A stretch of 64,000 nt of DNA from Druceiella hillmani (lineage: Eukaryota > Arthropoda > Insecta > Lepidoptera > Hepialidae). How positions within the stretch are numbered: position 1 is the first letter of the stretch; each line of letters starts with the position of its first letter. The notes under the pieces are model-generated. The model made no database searches. It saw nothing but the letters and a program-made list of their open reading frames with translations, and was not told the DNA's origin. Positions 36,086 through 49,846 of this stretch are shown piece after piece. The position numbers and the translations under genes are program-made. The stretch spans positions 2,658,001 through 2,722,000 of the forward strand of contig JAYKKI010000138.1 of the NCBI GenBank assembly GCA_039881145.1, read 5' to 3'.

Positions 36086-39000
36086 CCACTCTATCGTAAA
36101 ATGACCTTGGTTGAAAATTTATTAAAAAATCATTACGGTTTAAAACATACGCGTTTGAATAATTTTGAACATGTACCGTTTGCATTGAGTGCGAATAAAG
36201 ACAACAGATGTAAACGATTCATGCAGTGACAGTTATATAAATATATAAGAGAGAGATATTGAATAAAGAAAACTATTGAATAAAAAATATTTTGGGAATT
36301 TAGAAATTATTGAATGCAAGGAAAAAATAAACAATACGTAAGATTCTTTTTGTAAATAATTGAAATAATATTACAAATTCCTCGCAATACGTAGTTCTTG
36401 AAAAAATTACTCATACCCAAATATAATTAAAATTTATATTTATAATTATAACTAACAAAAATGATTTATGATACTTCTCGCACGCCATCGTTTAACTAAA
36501 AATTACACAGGAAGCTAATTTCGAAATGTCAACCCATATAATAACGACAGCGTATATAACGACAGCGTGCATACTTCTCGCTGACTGAAAATATCGCCAA
36601 AATACACAGATTCCAGTCAAAAAAATTGTCGCCAATGTATTACAGTTTTTACTTAGAATGTAATTTGACAATAATGCTTACTTATTTTAAATAAGAAACA
36701 AGTTCAAAAATAGAGATGATTTTCTTATAACATCCAATTGGATTACAACATTAGATTTTTAAACACTTAATTTCAAAAGCTGATATTTACAATAACAAAT
36801 GTGCTCTTTAAATAGATTTTTTGGACACTTTTCCGTCTCGAATTCCTTTATATCGGGGCCCCGCATTATATAGTAAATAAATCTTTAAAATTATCTCCGT
36901 ACTGGAATGATTCCCTGAAAGTTATCGATAAACATAAATAGTACATAAATAAACAAATAAATATTCCTTCTCCCGATCATAGAGTTAAATTTTATAAACA
37001 ATTTTTCTTAACGTGCCATAAAATATTTAAAATGATAAAACGAAGCCACCATATCAGGTTAGAAAGTTAACAATATAAAGATAAATTTATACCACCGTTA
37101 ATCACTGGAGGATTATTATTGCCGTTATGTGTCAATGTGTTCAAACACAACACCAAACGTGAACAATTTTGATTAGTAAGCTATAAAACAACAAAAAAAT
37201 ATGTTTGAGAGGCTCTATAATTTTATTAACGTAACATATTTTAGTTAAATAAAAACAATTCTAATCTATTTTTTTCTTCGCAGTGAAATATTTAGTTACA
37301 AAGTCGGAACGTTTCCACAATTGAGACACTGAATTTAATGCAGGTTACTGGCTTATTTTGCTTACATATTCGTATTTACTGTACGATAATAAATGTTTTA
37401 TTACATAAATATAAAATAGATATTCCTGTAGAGTTGTCTATGGATGGATTATATTTATGTTGATACTCCTTTACAGCATGTTTCAATAAAACTAAAATTA
37501 AAGTTAGAGAGCCGCAATTATGAATATGTCAGTAGTATTATAAAGAGATGATACATCCCAAACCCTTGTTGATACATCTCTAAAAACTAAATTTGACAAA
37601 AAAGAGTAAGAAAATGAAGTTTAGAATTTTGGAAAAGATTTCAGGTAAGCTTTATAAGGATATTACGCTCACGGACGAATGTGAGATTACACAATGTAAC
37701 TGTTACTTATATGAATCTCAAGTCTCATTTTTATTAGTGTTTATTTGATTCAATAATATCATGAAAACATTTAGACTGACTATAAATTGAATAAAAAATA
37801 AATACGAATACACACTGTAATGGTGTTTTTTCTTTAACTGTCAATAATATTAAATTTTTAATTTCGTTTATGTTGCAGGGGATCAAGGCAAACGCTAATG
37901 ACGTATTTGTACACGATTTGAGTCGACGTAATAGAAAAAAAAAATAAAAAAATATATCCAATGAATATAAAGGTACACTCTTTGGCAAAAGAACCTAAAT
38001 AATCTTCAAACTTAAAAATTTATTGAATTACGGTCTAATTTCCACTAATAAATATAAAACACTTTGTTGTCAATAAAGGTAGCACGATTTTAATATCAAA
38101 TGATATGCTATTTTTATCCCTTCGCTTGTTTCCTTTATAACTTCCCGGAACCATAAAAAAATCACGACGTAGTGTAAGCTCTACATAGATTTTCTACAAA
38201 TAGCGTAAAAGCTCTCACTTGCCACGAAAATTGGAGCTTTCACCATTTTGAAGGAAAATTTATTACAAAAATTATCATAAAACCGACATTTGTCACCGAC
38301 TATCTCGTTCTGAAATATGTTCGAGAATTATTGCAAATAGTATATATGTAGAATATAAAAATGGAAACCGAACGAAAACGAGAGGTAAAATTTTGTCGAT
38401 TGTAACAGGAAAATAATGTCACTCTATTTGACCAATGGCTCTATAACCCTGACGTGGAAAGAAATAATTAATTTTCTTATGATTTATTATGATATGTGGG
38501 GCTGGATACTGGTGAAAGTTACAATATTTCTTATTTGTACTGAGACGTAACCGAGATACGACTCCTTCAGAAGAAATTTTAGAGAACGTGAAATGTGAAA
38601 TAATTCCTGTTATTTTGTTCCAAATCATTTGCATACACGCTTAATCCTTTAATTGAAAGCAAACCCTCGTGAAATGTTATTTTTTTATAATAAATCGACG
38701 TAACAATATGTTTCACATTATAATTTTTGCAGCGAATATTTACTATTCAAAAAATAATCCAGATATTTAAGTATTAAGCATAAAAGAAAAAGCAAAAAAA
38801 CATGAAAAAAATGAACGGATTGCATGAAAATACGTTTTAAATTCAAAATTTATTAAAGCCACGCTTTTTGCTAATTAATAGCGAACGACCTCCTTAATTG
38901 TCAAATATTTTAATTTTAAAATCTTTTTTTCATTTAAATAGAATAAAACAGTGAAAAACTAACTTTTGCAAAAATGCAATTACACATTATAGGACATATA

Positions 39001-42000
39001 AATACACACATCTTACATTGAGGTCATTGACCTCTTTGTACGTTTCTATTTTTTTCGAAACCTCCTATGTTTCATTCCACTATAAAAAAAATAATAATTT
39101 AAAAAATCTCCGGATTTACAAAAAGAGGACATTAAAGTAATAAACTGGTTTGTCGATAAATTTAGATTTATGTACTGCTTCGAGAGCCTTTTCACCCCCC
39201 AAATCTTACATAAAACATTTTGATTTTACAGATGATGTTTTCTTAGTTGTGCCATGATAATTAAAAATGGCATAAAATAAACGATACAACCATACTACAC
39301 GAATATTCTCCTGAACTTAAGTCTTTTTAAAAACCCTTTGTGATATTGCCGTAAAAGTTGGTTTTTTCGTTATTGGTCTTCTACAATATTTGTATTATCA
39401 GACTTGAGGCAGAGTAAAACATTACTCATTGAAACCGCGCCTCTCTCGCCACCCAATTTATATTTTTTCTTAAAAACGATAACGAGATACTCAGATTAAT
39501 TGGCTGCGTGCAGACTACACCATACGGTCAAGAAAATCGATCACTTTACTCAAAAATGGAAGAACCATTTTCTTAGAAGAACAAATTTAAAGCCTCCATA
39601 TAAATATTTACTTACGTTTTCACTTTTATGCATCAAAAGTAAATTTTCGAAAGGGATATAATAGTTATGTCGTAAATTGTAAAATCACTTTCAGAAAGAG
39701 CAAATATACATTTTGGAGATTTCCAATATGTAATTGAAAATTGGATCAAATGATGTAAAAAGAAAAAAGGTCAGAAATGTATCTTATATTCGCGCCGTAA
39801 CTACCTATCGTTTTATACAATGTTTTCATAATAAGGCATTTAATTAATGCATTCATTTTGTTAAGCTAAAAAGGAAAAAAAAGTTATGTAGTCAAAAGTT
39901 ATGTGGACAACTATCGTCTTGATATCATTCATTAATAAAAGCATTTGATTGGATATTTTCTCTCCCTTACAATATAATGCAGTAAAAATGCAGTTTTAAT
40001 AGCGGCAAAAATGCAGTTTTAATAGCTTTTTTATGTAACACTTAATATACCTTTAATTTAACAAGTGTGTGGCGTAAACTAGTAACATAACGCTTACAAT
40101 AAGCAACATTTAATGATAATAGGTCACATATATTATGAAAATTCAAAATGTCATTGTCATTACTTTTTATATTTTTTTTATAAACCTATAAAACCTAAAG
40201 CTGTTTATAGTGCTATAACTATATCAAGCTTATAGACCTTCACTTCTACTTACCATCAGTCAAAATTCTATCTCTGCTTTGATAGTTTTTAAACAATGGT
40301 GTTACAAACAAGCACATGCGAACAGGCAGTCCGGTAAATAAATATTTCAAGAATATTACTTAATCTTAATTAATAAGTCACTTATTACCTAATAATCATT
40401 TTAATACTTAAGAAGTTTTATACGTTATTAAATGGATGTATTTATTTTATTTGACAAGCAACAAACATAAACATAGACCCTTTTTTTCTTTTATTTCTTT
40501 TATTTATTCCTTCGTAATATCTCACTTAGAGTCATTTATATTTATATCCGTTTTTTTATTTATTTAATATACGCACTTCTACCATTTTATTATTGACATT
40601 AGTAAATAAAGCAGATTTGTTTGTTTGCTTATTTGTTTCTTCACCTTTATGTCTGAAGCCACGTGGCTTTAAAAATATTTTATCATTAGAAAACTCCTAT
40701 TTTGAGATAAATTAAAACCTGTACATAAATACATTCCCGTAAACTGTTGATTAATTCAAGGAAGAAAAAATAGCATATTTATTTATTATTCTTTAACCGA
40801 AAATTATTATTTTGAATCCCCAAGGAACCTTACACTTTGCCGAAAGGAACTGGATCCCTGCTGGTAAAAATATGATAAATCTGGGAAAAACAGCAGCTGG
40901 CACATTTTTTTTGCATGGACTACCTAAACAATTTCACATATATCAAAATTGTACATTATTGGTATTAACATTTTACCTATGTCTGCAGCAAAATACATAA
41001 TGATTCCTCGAACAAAACACGAAGAAATAGGTCTTAGTTAAAATCCTATTTACGAAACGTAAGTCATTTACTCAAATAATCTTTATCAACCCGAAATAAG
41101 GTACAAGGGTATACACAAGCTAGAGGCGTAAAAAGTTCAAAACCACTGCAAAACAAAAAACTCAGGCATCAGATTGAAACCGCAATAAATAATAAAAGCT
41201 CAAGTAAAACGTAAACTACAAACGTAATGTTCAAATGCGGATCGTATTAAGCTCGGTTCACCGAACTGCAAGTATGAGACGACAATGTTCAGCATCGATA
41301 AGGAGAGCTGGCGGAAAGCTACATATTTACATGATCTATCATTGAAAATAATGGGCTTACAATGCGGTTGCTTTAACCTCATAGTACGTAAGTAACTTGA
41401 ATTGGAAATTCGCGTTCAAAACGAGAATAACACATATTTCGTTACAATTTCATTTTGCTATTATAGAATGATTCGAAACGTAGCCATAAACAAAAACACG
41501 TCAAAAGAGTCCGGAACCTGTATATAAATATCGCTATCTTAATCGGAAATCCATGCGAGCGGAGCAGCGGATGGGCGCATCTGGTACTCTCAGTTATACT
41601 CATACTATTTTGTTTGGGTATAACTGAATGCGACCTTCCCCTTTTGCTAAATTGAGTTACTAATCGGTTGAATCGTATATGAAGAAAGTAAGTCCTCAAA
41701 TAAATCTTGTAAAATTAATTACAATTTTATTTCATTTTGATATAAAATTCATTTTATTCACCATTTTATTACTAACCCCACCACATTTAAACACGAAATT
41801 TTTTTTTAAAAAATTATTTTTCCATTAAGAAGTAATCGTGTATATAAATAAGTAAATTAACTTTATGTAAAGTATTATAGTAGAAATATAATGAACCATT
41901 AAGCGATTTAATTAAAACGCGATAAATGAAGCTAAGGGATAACGTGCATTTAGGACAGAAAAAACTTATTTATTTTAAGAAACTTTTACCTAAATTTTAA

Positions 42001-43753
42001 GTAAAACCTTGAAAATGAAACTTAAATTAAAATTTTTATTTTAGCCCTTGAAATACTGACTCATATACTTTATGACTATTTTCAATTCGTAGTACCATAT
42101 AAAACATCCTTTCAATGTAAGTACGTATACCTATCCCTCTTTTGCAATGAGAATTATAATAGGATAATAATAAAATAACGCTCTTCGATAATTATTATAC
42201 ATCTATTGGTAAAACAAATATTTATCACCTTAGTAGAATATTTGAAATAAATTAAATTCACAATTTTATATATTTGTATATTTTATTAAATAAGACTACA
42301 TACAACTCAATATTTTGCATTAAATTTTTACAGCAACCTAATATATTATAATTAATCTTTTCAATGCCCAGTTGTTTCTTACTGATAATAAAAAGTCTAA
42401 ATCATGATACTGGGTGTATCGGATATTGAAAGAAGGATGATTTTTAAGGAAGGAAAATTAATCTCAAAATCGACAAAAAATCCAACAACACCCGTTAACA
42501 TTCCCATATAAGTTGTTATTTCAAGACCTTTCCGTTTGCATTTCTATTAGCATATTACAAATTCATATTTACTGATATTAGTACGTTCCTTATATGTTAG
42601 TATCTGGCTGATATTTACTTGTATTTCCCACAATATTATGCATCATATATTATCTATACATAATGCGATAAAATAATGCAGACCAAATCACGCATCAGTT
42701 ATTGACTATGACCCTGATTTTAAAGAAACTTTAATTTTGTATGGTCGAAGCTGAATCAACACTTTTAAATAAAAGTAATCAACATTATTGCTCAACTCTA
42801 ATTAACCGCGATATTTCTTTCTTTCAAGAACAAATAAAATGTATGGAGTTTTGCAATTATTCGTTAGATGGCGATAGGTAATTTATTTTTAAATAATTTT
42901 TAAAATTTAATAAAGCATTTGTATTTAAATACCAATAACTTTCCTATGTCATTCTTGGGAACACTTCTAGATACAAACTTCAATAGATAGTTTGAAGATT
43001 TAAAAATGTAATACGCCACTAAGTTTCAGCACAAAAATTTAATACATCACTGTCTTAGCACTGGCAAAATTGCTGATAACTACAACCCAAAAGGAACTGA
43101 TATTGCTATCAATCTCAGAGGAAGCAAGGTTTCAATAACTACATAGCTTTGAATAAAAATATAATTCACGCCAATGTATCGTTGAGTGTAAAAAGATAAA
43201 ACATCATTTTCCCAAAGATTCCGAAGTGAAAAATTGCGTGATGGTATCAGAAGGTTACTATTGACAGGTTCCAAATAATAGTTGCAAAGAACAACTAATC
43301 AATGCCGACATAGACTGAACGTTTCCAAAAATTGATTAGACAGTGAAGAGTAAGTTGACCTATTACAAGACTTCACTTCTGTCCTTACAATTTTTTTTTA
43401 TTTTAGAAAGGATTGTAACAATATTAAATTTCCCATGAAGCTTAAAAAAAAAAGAAATTGAAAATAATCCCTGTGTTGCTATCACATAGTCTAGCGTTAA
43501 AATAACTGGATCAATTTAAATATTGGTGTCCAAATTTTTTTCATAAATTGTATGTTATGTGGCTAAATTGCTGAAAATTATTTATTAAAATAATTGTAGT
43601 TTTTGTATTTTTTGATATCACATCTCCTTCGTTATATATGACTGTTCGAAATATTTCAAATTATCGCTCCCCGCCTTTTTCTAAAATTTTTTAATCAGAA
43701 ATATTAAAAAATTAAGAAAATTGCACTTGTTGTAGTACATATTTAAAAACAAA
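36086..43753. other. Long AT-rich stretch, nothing recognised
   Basis: Almost 7.7 kb lacks any exon-like or family-like segment. Small items are a doubled TATATAACGACAGCGT (about 36,537-36,570), a doubled AAAAATGCAGTTTTAATAGC (about 39,985-40,026) and a CAGTTATAC / GTATAACTG inverted pair near 41,591-41,626. The open frames at 36,044, 37,734, 38,419, 40,812, 41,200, 41,442 and 43,080 are not supported as genes. Confidence 0.5.
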
Positions 43754-44004
43754 ATTATTCACAATTAAATGAAACTACGTGATGTATTATTTTCAATTTC
43801 TTTAATTTCTTTACCACGACATAGGTTTCGTTGTATTACAACATCATCAATCTTTGCTAATATCCCACCTGAATATGTTGTAATACAACGAAACCTAGGT
43901 CGTGGTAAAGAAATTAAAGAAAGTAGAAATAATACTACATCACGTAGTTTCATTTAATTGTGAATAATGAATTTCTACAAAATTAACGCCAAATATATTC
44001 AATA
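43754..44004. repeat. Palindromic MITE-like element, best copy (copy C)
   Basis: Left arm 43,754-43,844 and right arm 43,875-43,968 are reverse complements over about 91 bp. They differ by one 3-base indel and only a few substitutions, and enclose a 30 nt centre. ATTATTCACAATTAAATG marks the left end. Beyond the right arm, 43,969-44,004 (GAATTTCTACAAAATTAACG, then CCAAATATATTCAATA) is also shared with copies A and B, so the repeat unit is asymmetric and longer than the palindrome. Nearly identical 62-codon frames on the two strands are only a reflection of the palindrome. No transposase is present. A non-autonomous foldback or MITE family fits. Confidence 0.85.
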
Positions 44005-45888
44005 AAACAAAATTATTATAAAACTTGTATTACTAAATTAAAGACTTATAAAATACTAAGTTGTTATACGCAGTAGATTCCTGTTGCTTATTTTGCCACG
44101 AGGCAAAACTAACGTAATTCTCAAGAAATCTTAAATTAATGCCTTTCACGCAATTGACTAGGTTTTTCAAATTGTTTTCAAACTCCAAATGTCAGTTACA
44201 TACTAGCACAAACCTAATGCAAGTAGATGATCTTCATGAGCTCAACATTGTAATTTAAGTAATACTCTATCAACAATATTATTCCATAACCAAGAAGAAT
44301 CCATTTGTATTCCATTCACATAATTTTAGTATAATTTATCTTATTGCTTTAATTTACAGAGGTTCAGATCCATCTAAGTATTATTAGACCGTAGAAAGCA
44401 CTCTATATACCGGGGGAATATTAATATTAGGAAATAAATGTAATTTAGAGAGAAAATTTCTTCTTAAAAGCGTTAAATATTATCCACGAAAAACAATTTA
44501 ACCTAAACGAGATTTTTCCGTCGCGTATTTACTACACGGTATGCTGAATGAAGCGAGTGTTTGTTTGTTTAATAGAATTTTAAATTTATTTCGAGATTTT
44601 GTAATCATTATATTTAGAAAGTGAAATGGTGAAACGAATTTATATTATCATCAAAGTAAATATTTATATATCTTGAAGCATATTCATCAATTACAGTTAA
44701 ATTAAAACCTTATTGGTGGGTTGGAACTAGATATTGATCATTCCATGTTATTAAAAAAAGGAAGTTGCAAAAAGGAGCAGCTTGTACTATAAATTATATT
44801 GTATTTCGATATCCGATGTTCATATTAATGCCACCATAAAAAAACATAACTTTTATTACTCCATTCGTGTTCCGCCTTCTTTTATGTGAATGCTCCTAAT
44901 TATCATAATGATCATTCGTGGATACTTATACAGTAAATTGGTTTAATAGGACATATCCAAAAGTTTGCGCTGAACTTTTGCGGAATGAAAATATTAAAAA
45001 TAAATTTGTTTTCTTTAAGCAAGTTTTAAGAAGATGTGTATCACTCCACTCCTAAAGTTGTGAATTTTCCGGTGGAAAATTATGTAGGAATTTTGAAATA
45101 ATTGAATTTCAGCGTTTTTGGAATTTTTAACCACCAAAAATTTTGCCTACAACAATTTTTAACCTACAAAAATTTTGCCTAAAAAACCTAAAAAAATTGA
45201 AAACAGCAAATAAAACGAATGGAGAAATGATTCCTCCTTTACGGGCAGAGCTGGTATGAGTACCTAATGTTATATGTTGCAAAAATTAGTTCAATCTTTC
45301 ATCGGATTAATGTGTTTTTTTAATTATTAATATATTCAAAAAAGTTTGTGTCTGTGGAAACTTCGTGCACAAACATAAAAGTGACTCTTTTTTTTTATTT
45401 TACGGCACTTCCCTTTTACAAATAAAAATATTTGAAAAGAAATGAATGAAAAAGTTAAGAGTGTTTAAATTTTTCTCTTGAAAAAATTGTATAAGCGAAA
45501 AAGCCTCCTATATGCAAAAATAACGTAATTTTCATACACTTGAATGACATTTTTCCCAATATTTTGAAATTATTCCGTCAGAATTTAATTAGATTAGGCC
45601 ACTAAGCGCTGTAATTTTATATAATTATCATTAGTAGGTTGCGTGTCAGAAATTCTGAAAATTGGTAGAATAATGGAGATTGTTTTTTATCAATGTCAGC
45701 AAGTAGCATTAATCAGAATACCGGTTATCAAAATATAATACTATTTATAGTACGAGCTTTCGAATCACGAAAAATTTGGAGATGGACTATTCTATATGGC
45801 TTCTGCTTCCTTTCTTTAGGATAGATTAACTAATATCCAGTTTCGTATATACTCACCTGTATGGTTTAGTTTTACGCTATTTTTATAA

Positions 45889-45889
<1 letters not shown>
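44005..45889. other. AT-rich spacer, nothing recognised
   Basis: A short internal repeat of CYACAAAAATTTTGCCTA-like words lies at about 45,130-45,185. No gene is seen. Confidence 0.5.

Positions 45890-45955
<66 letters not shown>
45890..45955. repeat. (TA)n microsatellite
   Basis: An uninterrupted TA repeat of about 65 bp. Confidence 0.95.
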
Positions 45956-45957
<2 letters not shown>

Positions 45958-46679
45958 TAATATTAAAAAACATCCTAAATACGAGTAGAACTCTACTAGG
46001 ATAGTTGCAAAACTATGAGATTTCGAAACGCCCCTAGAGTTTTCCAGTTGACTGTAGATACACTTTTAGTTACACAGTTCTTTTCCTAATTTTAAATTTA
46101 AGAGTTTATCTGATGAGTGAAAGAGAATAATATTAAATTATATAAGTCGTTTTCGGCAATAGTTGTAAACTTTTTTACATAAAGTTCTGTAAAAAATTAG
46201 TTCGGAATTCTTATATTAAGATATTAGAAATACATGCGAAAGTTTAAACGAATCAAAAATCAGGTGCTTTATTTTCCATCTCGAAAAAATAAAACGTGTA
46301 CGTACCTCCGTACGTTAACTTCTCTGAATCTTTGTTTTAAATATCTTACAGTACTAACTTTTTAAACGTATATTAGTTATCGCTATATGAAATTTGGAAT
46401 TTATGTGTAGACTCTTTTCTGAGAGAAGTATTGTAGAAATAATCAATGCTATATTTATGTTTAAATTTTAAAGTAAAGTACTGGCGACACATGTTACAAA
46501 ATTTTTTTAAAAATATTGACGATAGATGTAATTGCAAGAAATAATGAAGTTACTTATTTCCTCTTCTGAAAAGTCAAAGTGAATATATTTGAAATTTATT
46601 TATTAAGGGTTATGCATATTAATGCATTAACACTATGCAAAATTTTAAATTTCTACATGAATTAGATCTACCTAAAAAC

Positions 46680-46795
46680 TGCAGTGACGAACGGACACAC
46701 AGACAGACAATAGAAAGGTAGAAAACATCTCACAGATACATGAGTGACCTTATAATGGGTTAGGTTTTTTCGTCTTCTGCGGTATGGAAACGCAA
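46680..46795 (+). mobile_element. 3' end of the 'AGGGTTCCGT'-type common repeat
   Basis: CAGTGACGAACGGACACACA, GACAGACAATAG, TATAATGGGTTAGGTTTTTT and CTGCGGTATGGAAAC occur in the order expected of this family's end. It appears to be the same broad family as 27,815-28,140, in the opposite direction. The copy is diverged and non-coding. Confidence 0.45.
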
Positions 46796-46872
46796 AAATA
46801 AAACAAATGAAGATATTGAGCCTACTTTTATACTAAGGGTTACAATATTACTGGTCATGTCAAAAAATAGAC

Positions 46873-46894
46873 ATATATATATATATACACAGAC

Positions 46895-46970
<76 letters not shown>

Positions 46971-46986
46971 ATATAAATACATATAT
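46873..46986. repeat. (TA)n tract flanking the 3.05 kb transposon, left side
   Basis: TA repeats at 46,873-46,886 and 46,899-46,977, with a short CACAGACAC interruption, abut the element at 46,987. The same kind of tract resumes directly at the other end of the element at 50,038. Confidence 0.95.
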
Positions 46987-47009
46987 GGGCCAAAATCAGA
47001 GAGGTGAGT

Positions 47010-49153
47010 ATTTTAGGTTTTCAAATATATGAGAAATTATGTTTCCTTTTGAAGAAAACTAACATGACTATTCTGTTGTGTCATTTTTCATGAAACTATG
47101 ATGTGAATAGACATTCTGCCATACAATCTTAGTGACATTCATAATTGCGGGGATCACATCTATCTTTTCAGGTATTATGTTTTTGAATGCAATAATTTCA
47201 TCGTCGGTGACTTCATGGAGTGCAACAGTCAAGTTTTTCAGTATACCAACAGAATCCTCAGCTGTATTGACGTTGTTTCCTCAAAATACTTGATCATCAG
47301 CAGTTTTTTGAGCACCCCTATTACAAGATCCATTGGCCCCTTGCCATGACCTGGTTCACTAAATGTCCATGTTGAAGCAGTAATTTGCGGAAATTGTTCC
47401 ATTAAGGTTTTTATCCATTAATAAATATTAGTTCGGTTTCGATATTGGGATGTGGGTCCACCTGAAAACACGTGAGGCAAGGCCTATTTATGTGAGGCCT
47501 GGCACTCAATATTTCCTGTAACAATGATTTTATATGACCCCATACAGCATGAGCCTGGTCGTCCAGATTATCACTCACAGTGGCAAATGGTACAGTTTCC
47601 AAAGACGCACTTTTGGCATATAAAAGACCTGTATGGACCGATAATTGACCTTTTGAATCTCCAAATCTAATTGATTGAATCTGTTCCCATATTCTGTAAT
47701 ATAATTTTCAGCGAAATCGATTTTAATCATTATCTCTGTTTCTTTTAAATTATCTTTTAGTTCCCTTTTGGCCTTTAAATTCTCGCCAATTCCAAAAGCA
47801 TGTTTTTTCATCAAAGAAATATCCGCAGCTAAAGACATTTTCAAATCTTTCACCGTGCTTGTAACCGTAACTTGTTTAATTAGTTTGACGGTTTTCTTTT
47901 CTCCTTTTATAATTCGTTCTTCTTTTGTAACTTGCCACTGAAAATATTGAACATTATCTTCATTACTTCCCGATTCTAGTTTGATCTCCTTGCAATCACT
48001 ACATAAACCAAACATATAATTATAAGAAGTAATGTCACAGCTAACTCTTTTATACATTGAGATGTACAATTGTGCGGCAGCTCTCCTAGTCGGTTCAATT
48101 TGTTCAATTTATATTCGAAATTTTCGTACCTAAAACAAAGACAAGTATCACGATCTCTTTTTGTAGGATGCAATACCCAATAAGGTTTCGCTCTTAAAAT
48201 TGTTGAATAAGACACTCGAATTCCAGTCTGAGAACAAAATAGAGGATGTAAGTTTTTTACAGATTCTAGAAGCAACCGTTTTTATTTGCCATCCTTGAGG
48301 CAATCTTTCTTACCAGGATACATTCTGCTCAAAAACTTGTGAATGTCTTCACAAATCTCATTAGTGATTAAAAATACTGGACACCTCCGATTAGATATTA
48401 AAATATTATCATTAATTTAATTTTTGCGGAGAAATTGTCGCGCCATGTTATTCATACGATGCTTATTGAGACGGTTGCCACTAACGCATTTTTGAAAAGC
48501 TTCTCGTTGCTTAAAATTTTTCGGTAATTTGTCAACAGTCTCTTTTAGTTGGGTTGTTAAACCCTCGCCAAAGAATAGTCGCTTACGAATTTCTGGAGTA
48601 ACAGAACATCCTCTTGTTAACTCTTTTCCTCCCTTTTGGGACGTTCTTTCTTCACGTCTTCTGTTTCTCTCTATTTTTTTCGCAACTGATCTATTGTACT
48701 TTGCATTTTTTCTATTTTCTGTTTCTGCTTTTTAACGGTTCTGTAAGCCTGCGCTTTATCTCTTTTAACCTGTTTTCTTCTTGACTTTTTTCTCGACACG
48801 TGAATATTGTTTTCCATCTCATTTTCAGAATTAGGTGGGCTGTCAGCTAAAATATTTGCCAGCATCTTTTTTTTCTGCCTATACTTTTGCGAATTTTTTG
48901 TCCACGCCTTTCTGTGTTTCCTCTTCTCTCTTTTAGTCATATCACTAACAGGCTTAACTTTATTTTCAACTTTCTTTTTTGGTAATATTCCCTGTCTTTC
49001 AGTTTCCTAATTTTTATTTTGTTAAGGTGTCATTTTGTCTAAAAACTTGCGCTTCCTTGCATTAGCCTTTTTGCGATGCTTTTTATAAGCTATACCGTCC
49101 TGTTTTAATCATTTTTTCGACTTCTTTTTTTCTTTATTTTTATCGGACTCCAT
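47010..49153 (-). pseudogene. Broken transposase-like gene of an arthropod repeat-encoded family
   Basis: Reading down from ATG at 49,153, the frame has stops at 49,109, 49,022 and 49,007. It then runs open through a lysine/arginine-rich segment (KREKRKHRKAWTKNSQKYR) to 48,671. A frameshift leads to an EDVKKERPKRE frame with stops at 48,417 and 48,282. Then come LESVKNLHPLFCSQ and HPTKRDRDTCLC, a shift near 48,030, and MFGLCSDCKE (a likely metal site with the preceding cysteines). IKIDFAENY and, after another shift, VSDNLDDQAHAVWGHIK follow, then FSGGPTSQYRNR, PGHGKGPMD and KTADDQVF to DEIIAFKNIIPEK. I recognise this block order from repeated 'uncharacterized' arthropod proteins. Those normally read SDG before PTSQYRN; here it is SGG. 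The last stop (TGA) falls inside the left TIR. At least four frameshifts and seven stops make it non-functional. Confidence 0.8.
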
Positions 49154-49243
49154 ATTACGTGTACTGAATGGTTACCTAACACCAAAATATTACATAGTTA
49201 GACTTTTTAAAAGCATTGCAGTATGATTCTGTTTACAGATTTT

Positions 49244-49341
49244 CATTTCGGGAACGCCTGCCTCATTTCGGGAACGTCCGCTTCATTTCGGGAACGTCGG
49301 TCATATCCAAGAATGTTCCCAAAATAACCGTTCCCGAAATG
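49244..49341. promoter_or_regulatory. Array of TTTCGGGAACG motifs upstream of the transposase-like gene
   Basis: CATTTCGGGAACG occurs at 49,244, 49,264 and 49,284, spaced exactly 20 bp apart, with variable bases between. A one-mismatch inverted copy lies at 49,314-49,325 and a perfect inverted copy (CGTTCCCGAAATG) at 49,329-49,341. The last is extended by GATTATT, which recurs in a further copy at 49,847-49,865. The array starts about 90 bp upstream of the gene's ATG. Subterminal or promoter-proximal iterated sites of this kind are usual transposase or regulator binding sites; that role is inferred. Confidence 0.6.
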
Positions 49342-49846
49342 ATTATTCGATAAATATTTTTTATTTACACCTGATGCCGCCTTGTTTGACATTGGTTTTT
49401 GAGGTTATGAACAAGTAAGTACGAATTTTGTAAAAAGTACGCATTTTTTCAAAAAACTAATCGCCAAACAGTGTTCACTTAATGACAGGGTATTAAAGTA
49501 CGCTTTATATATATCAAATTGAACGAAACCACCAAAATCAATTATTGTTTTTCATAAACACAACACATAGCCGCTTGCTTTGACTAGCGAACTTCACACT
49601 GAAGCTCCTTAGCGCCACATAATGTATGTTGTTTAAATTACATCGTCGTTACATCGAAATAATTGCATAAACTTCAGACAGCATTCGAATAGTCAAAATA
49701 TTGAGAAATTCAAACATTTAAAATTTAATATAGGGATACATTCTCAATTTAATGTTTTTTAAAGCTTGTAATAAAATATGAAATTTTTTATTTGTAGTTT
49801 TGAATATTTTTGAAGTGGCTGAACTACGAAACATCGTATATGGACG

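Noticed and set aside
43765..43957. Two nearly identical 62-codon proteins on opposite strands
   Set aside because: This is what a palindrome gives when read from both sides; it is not evidence of coding.
48529..49010. Plus-strand Phe/Leu-rich frames
   Set aside because: They are antisense to the lysine-rich part of the broken transposase-like gene.
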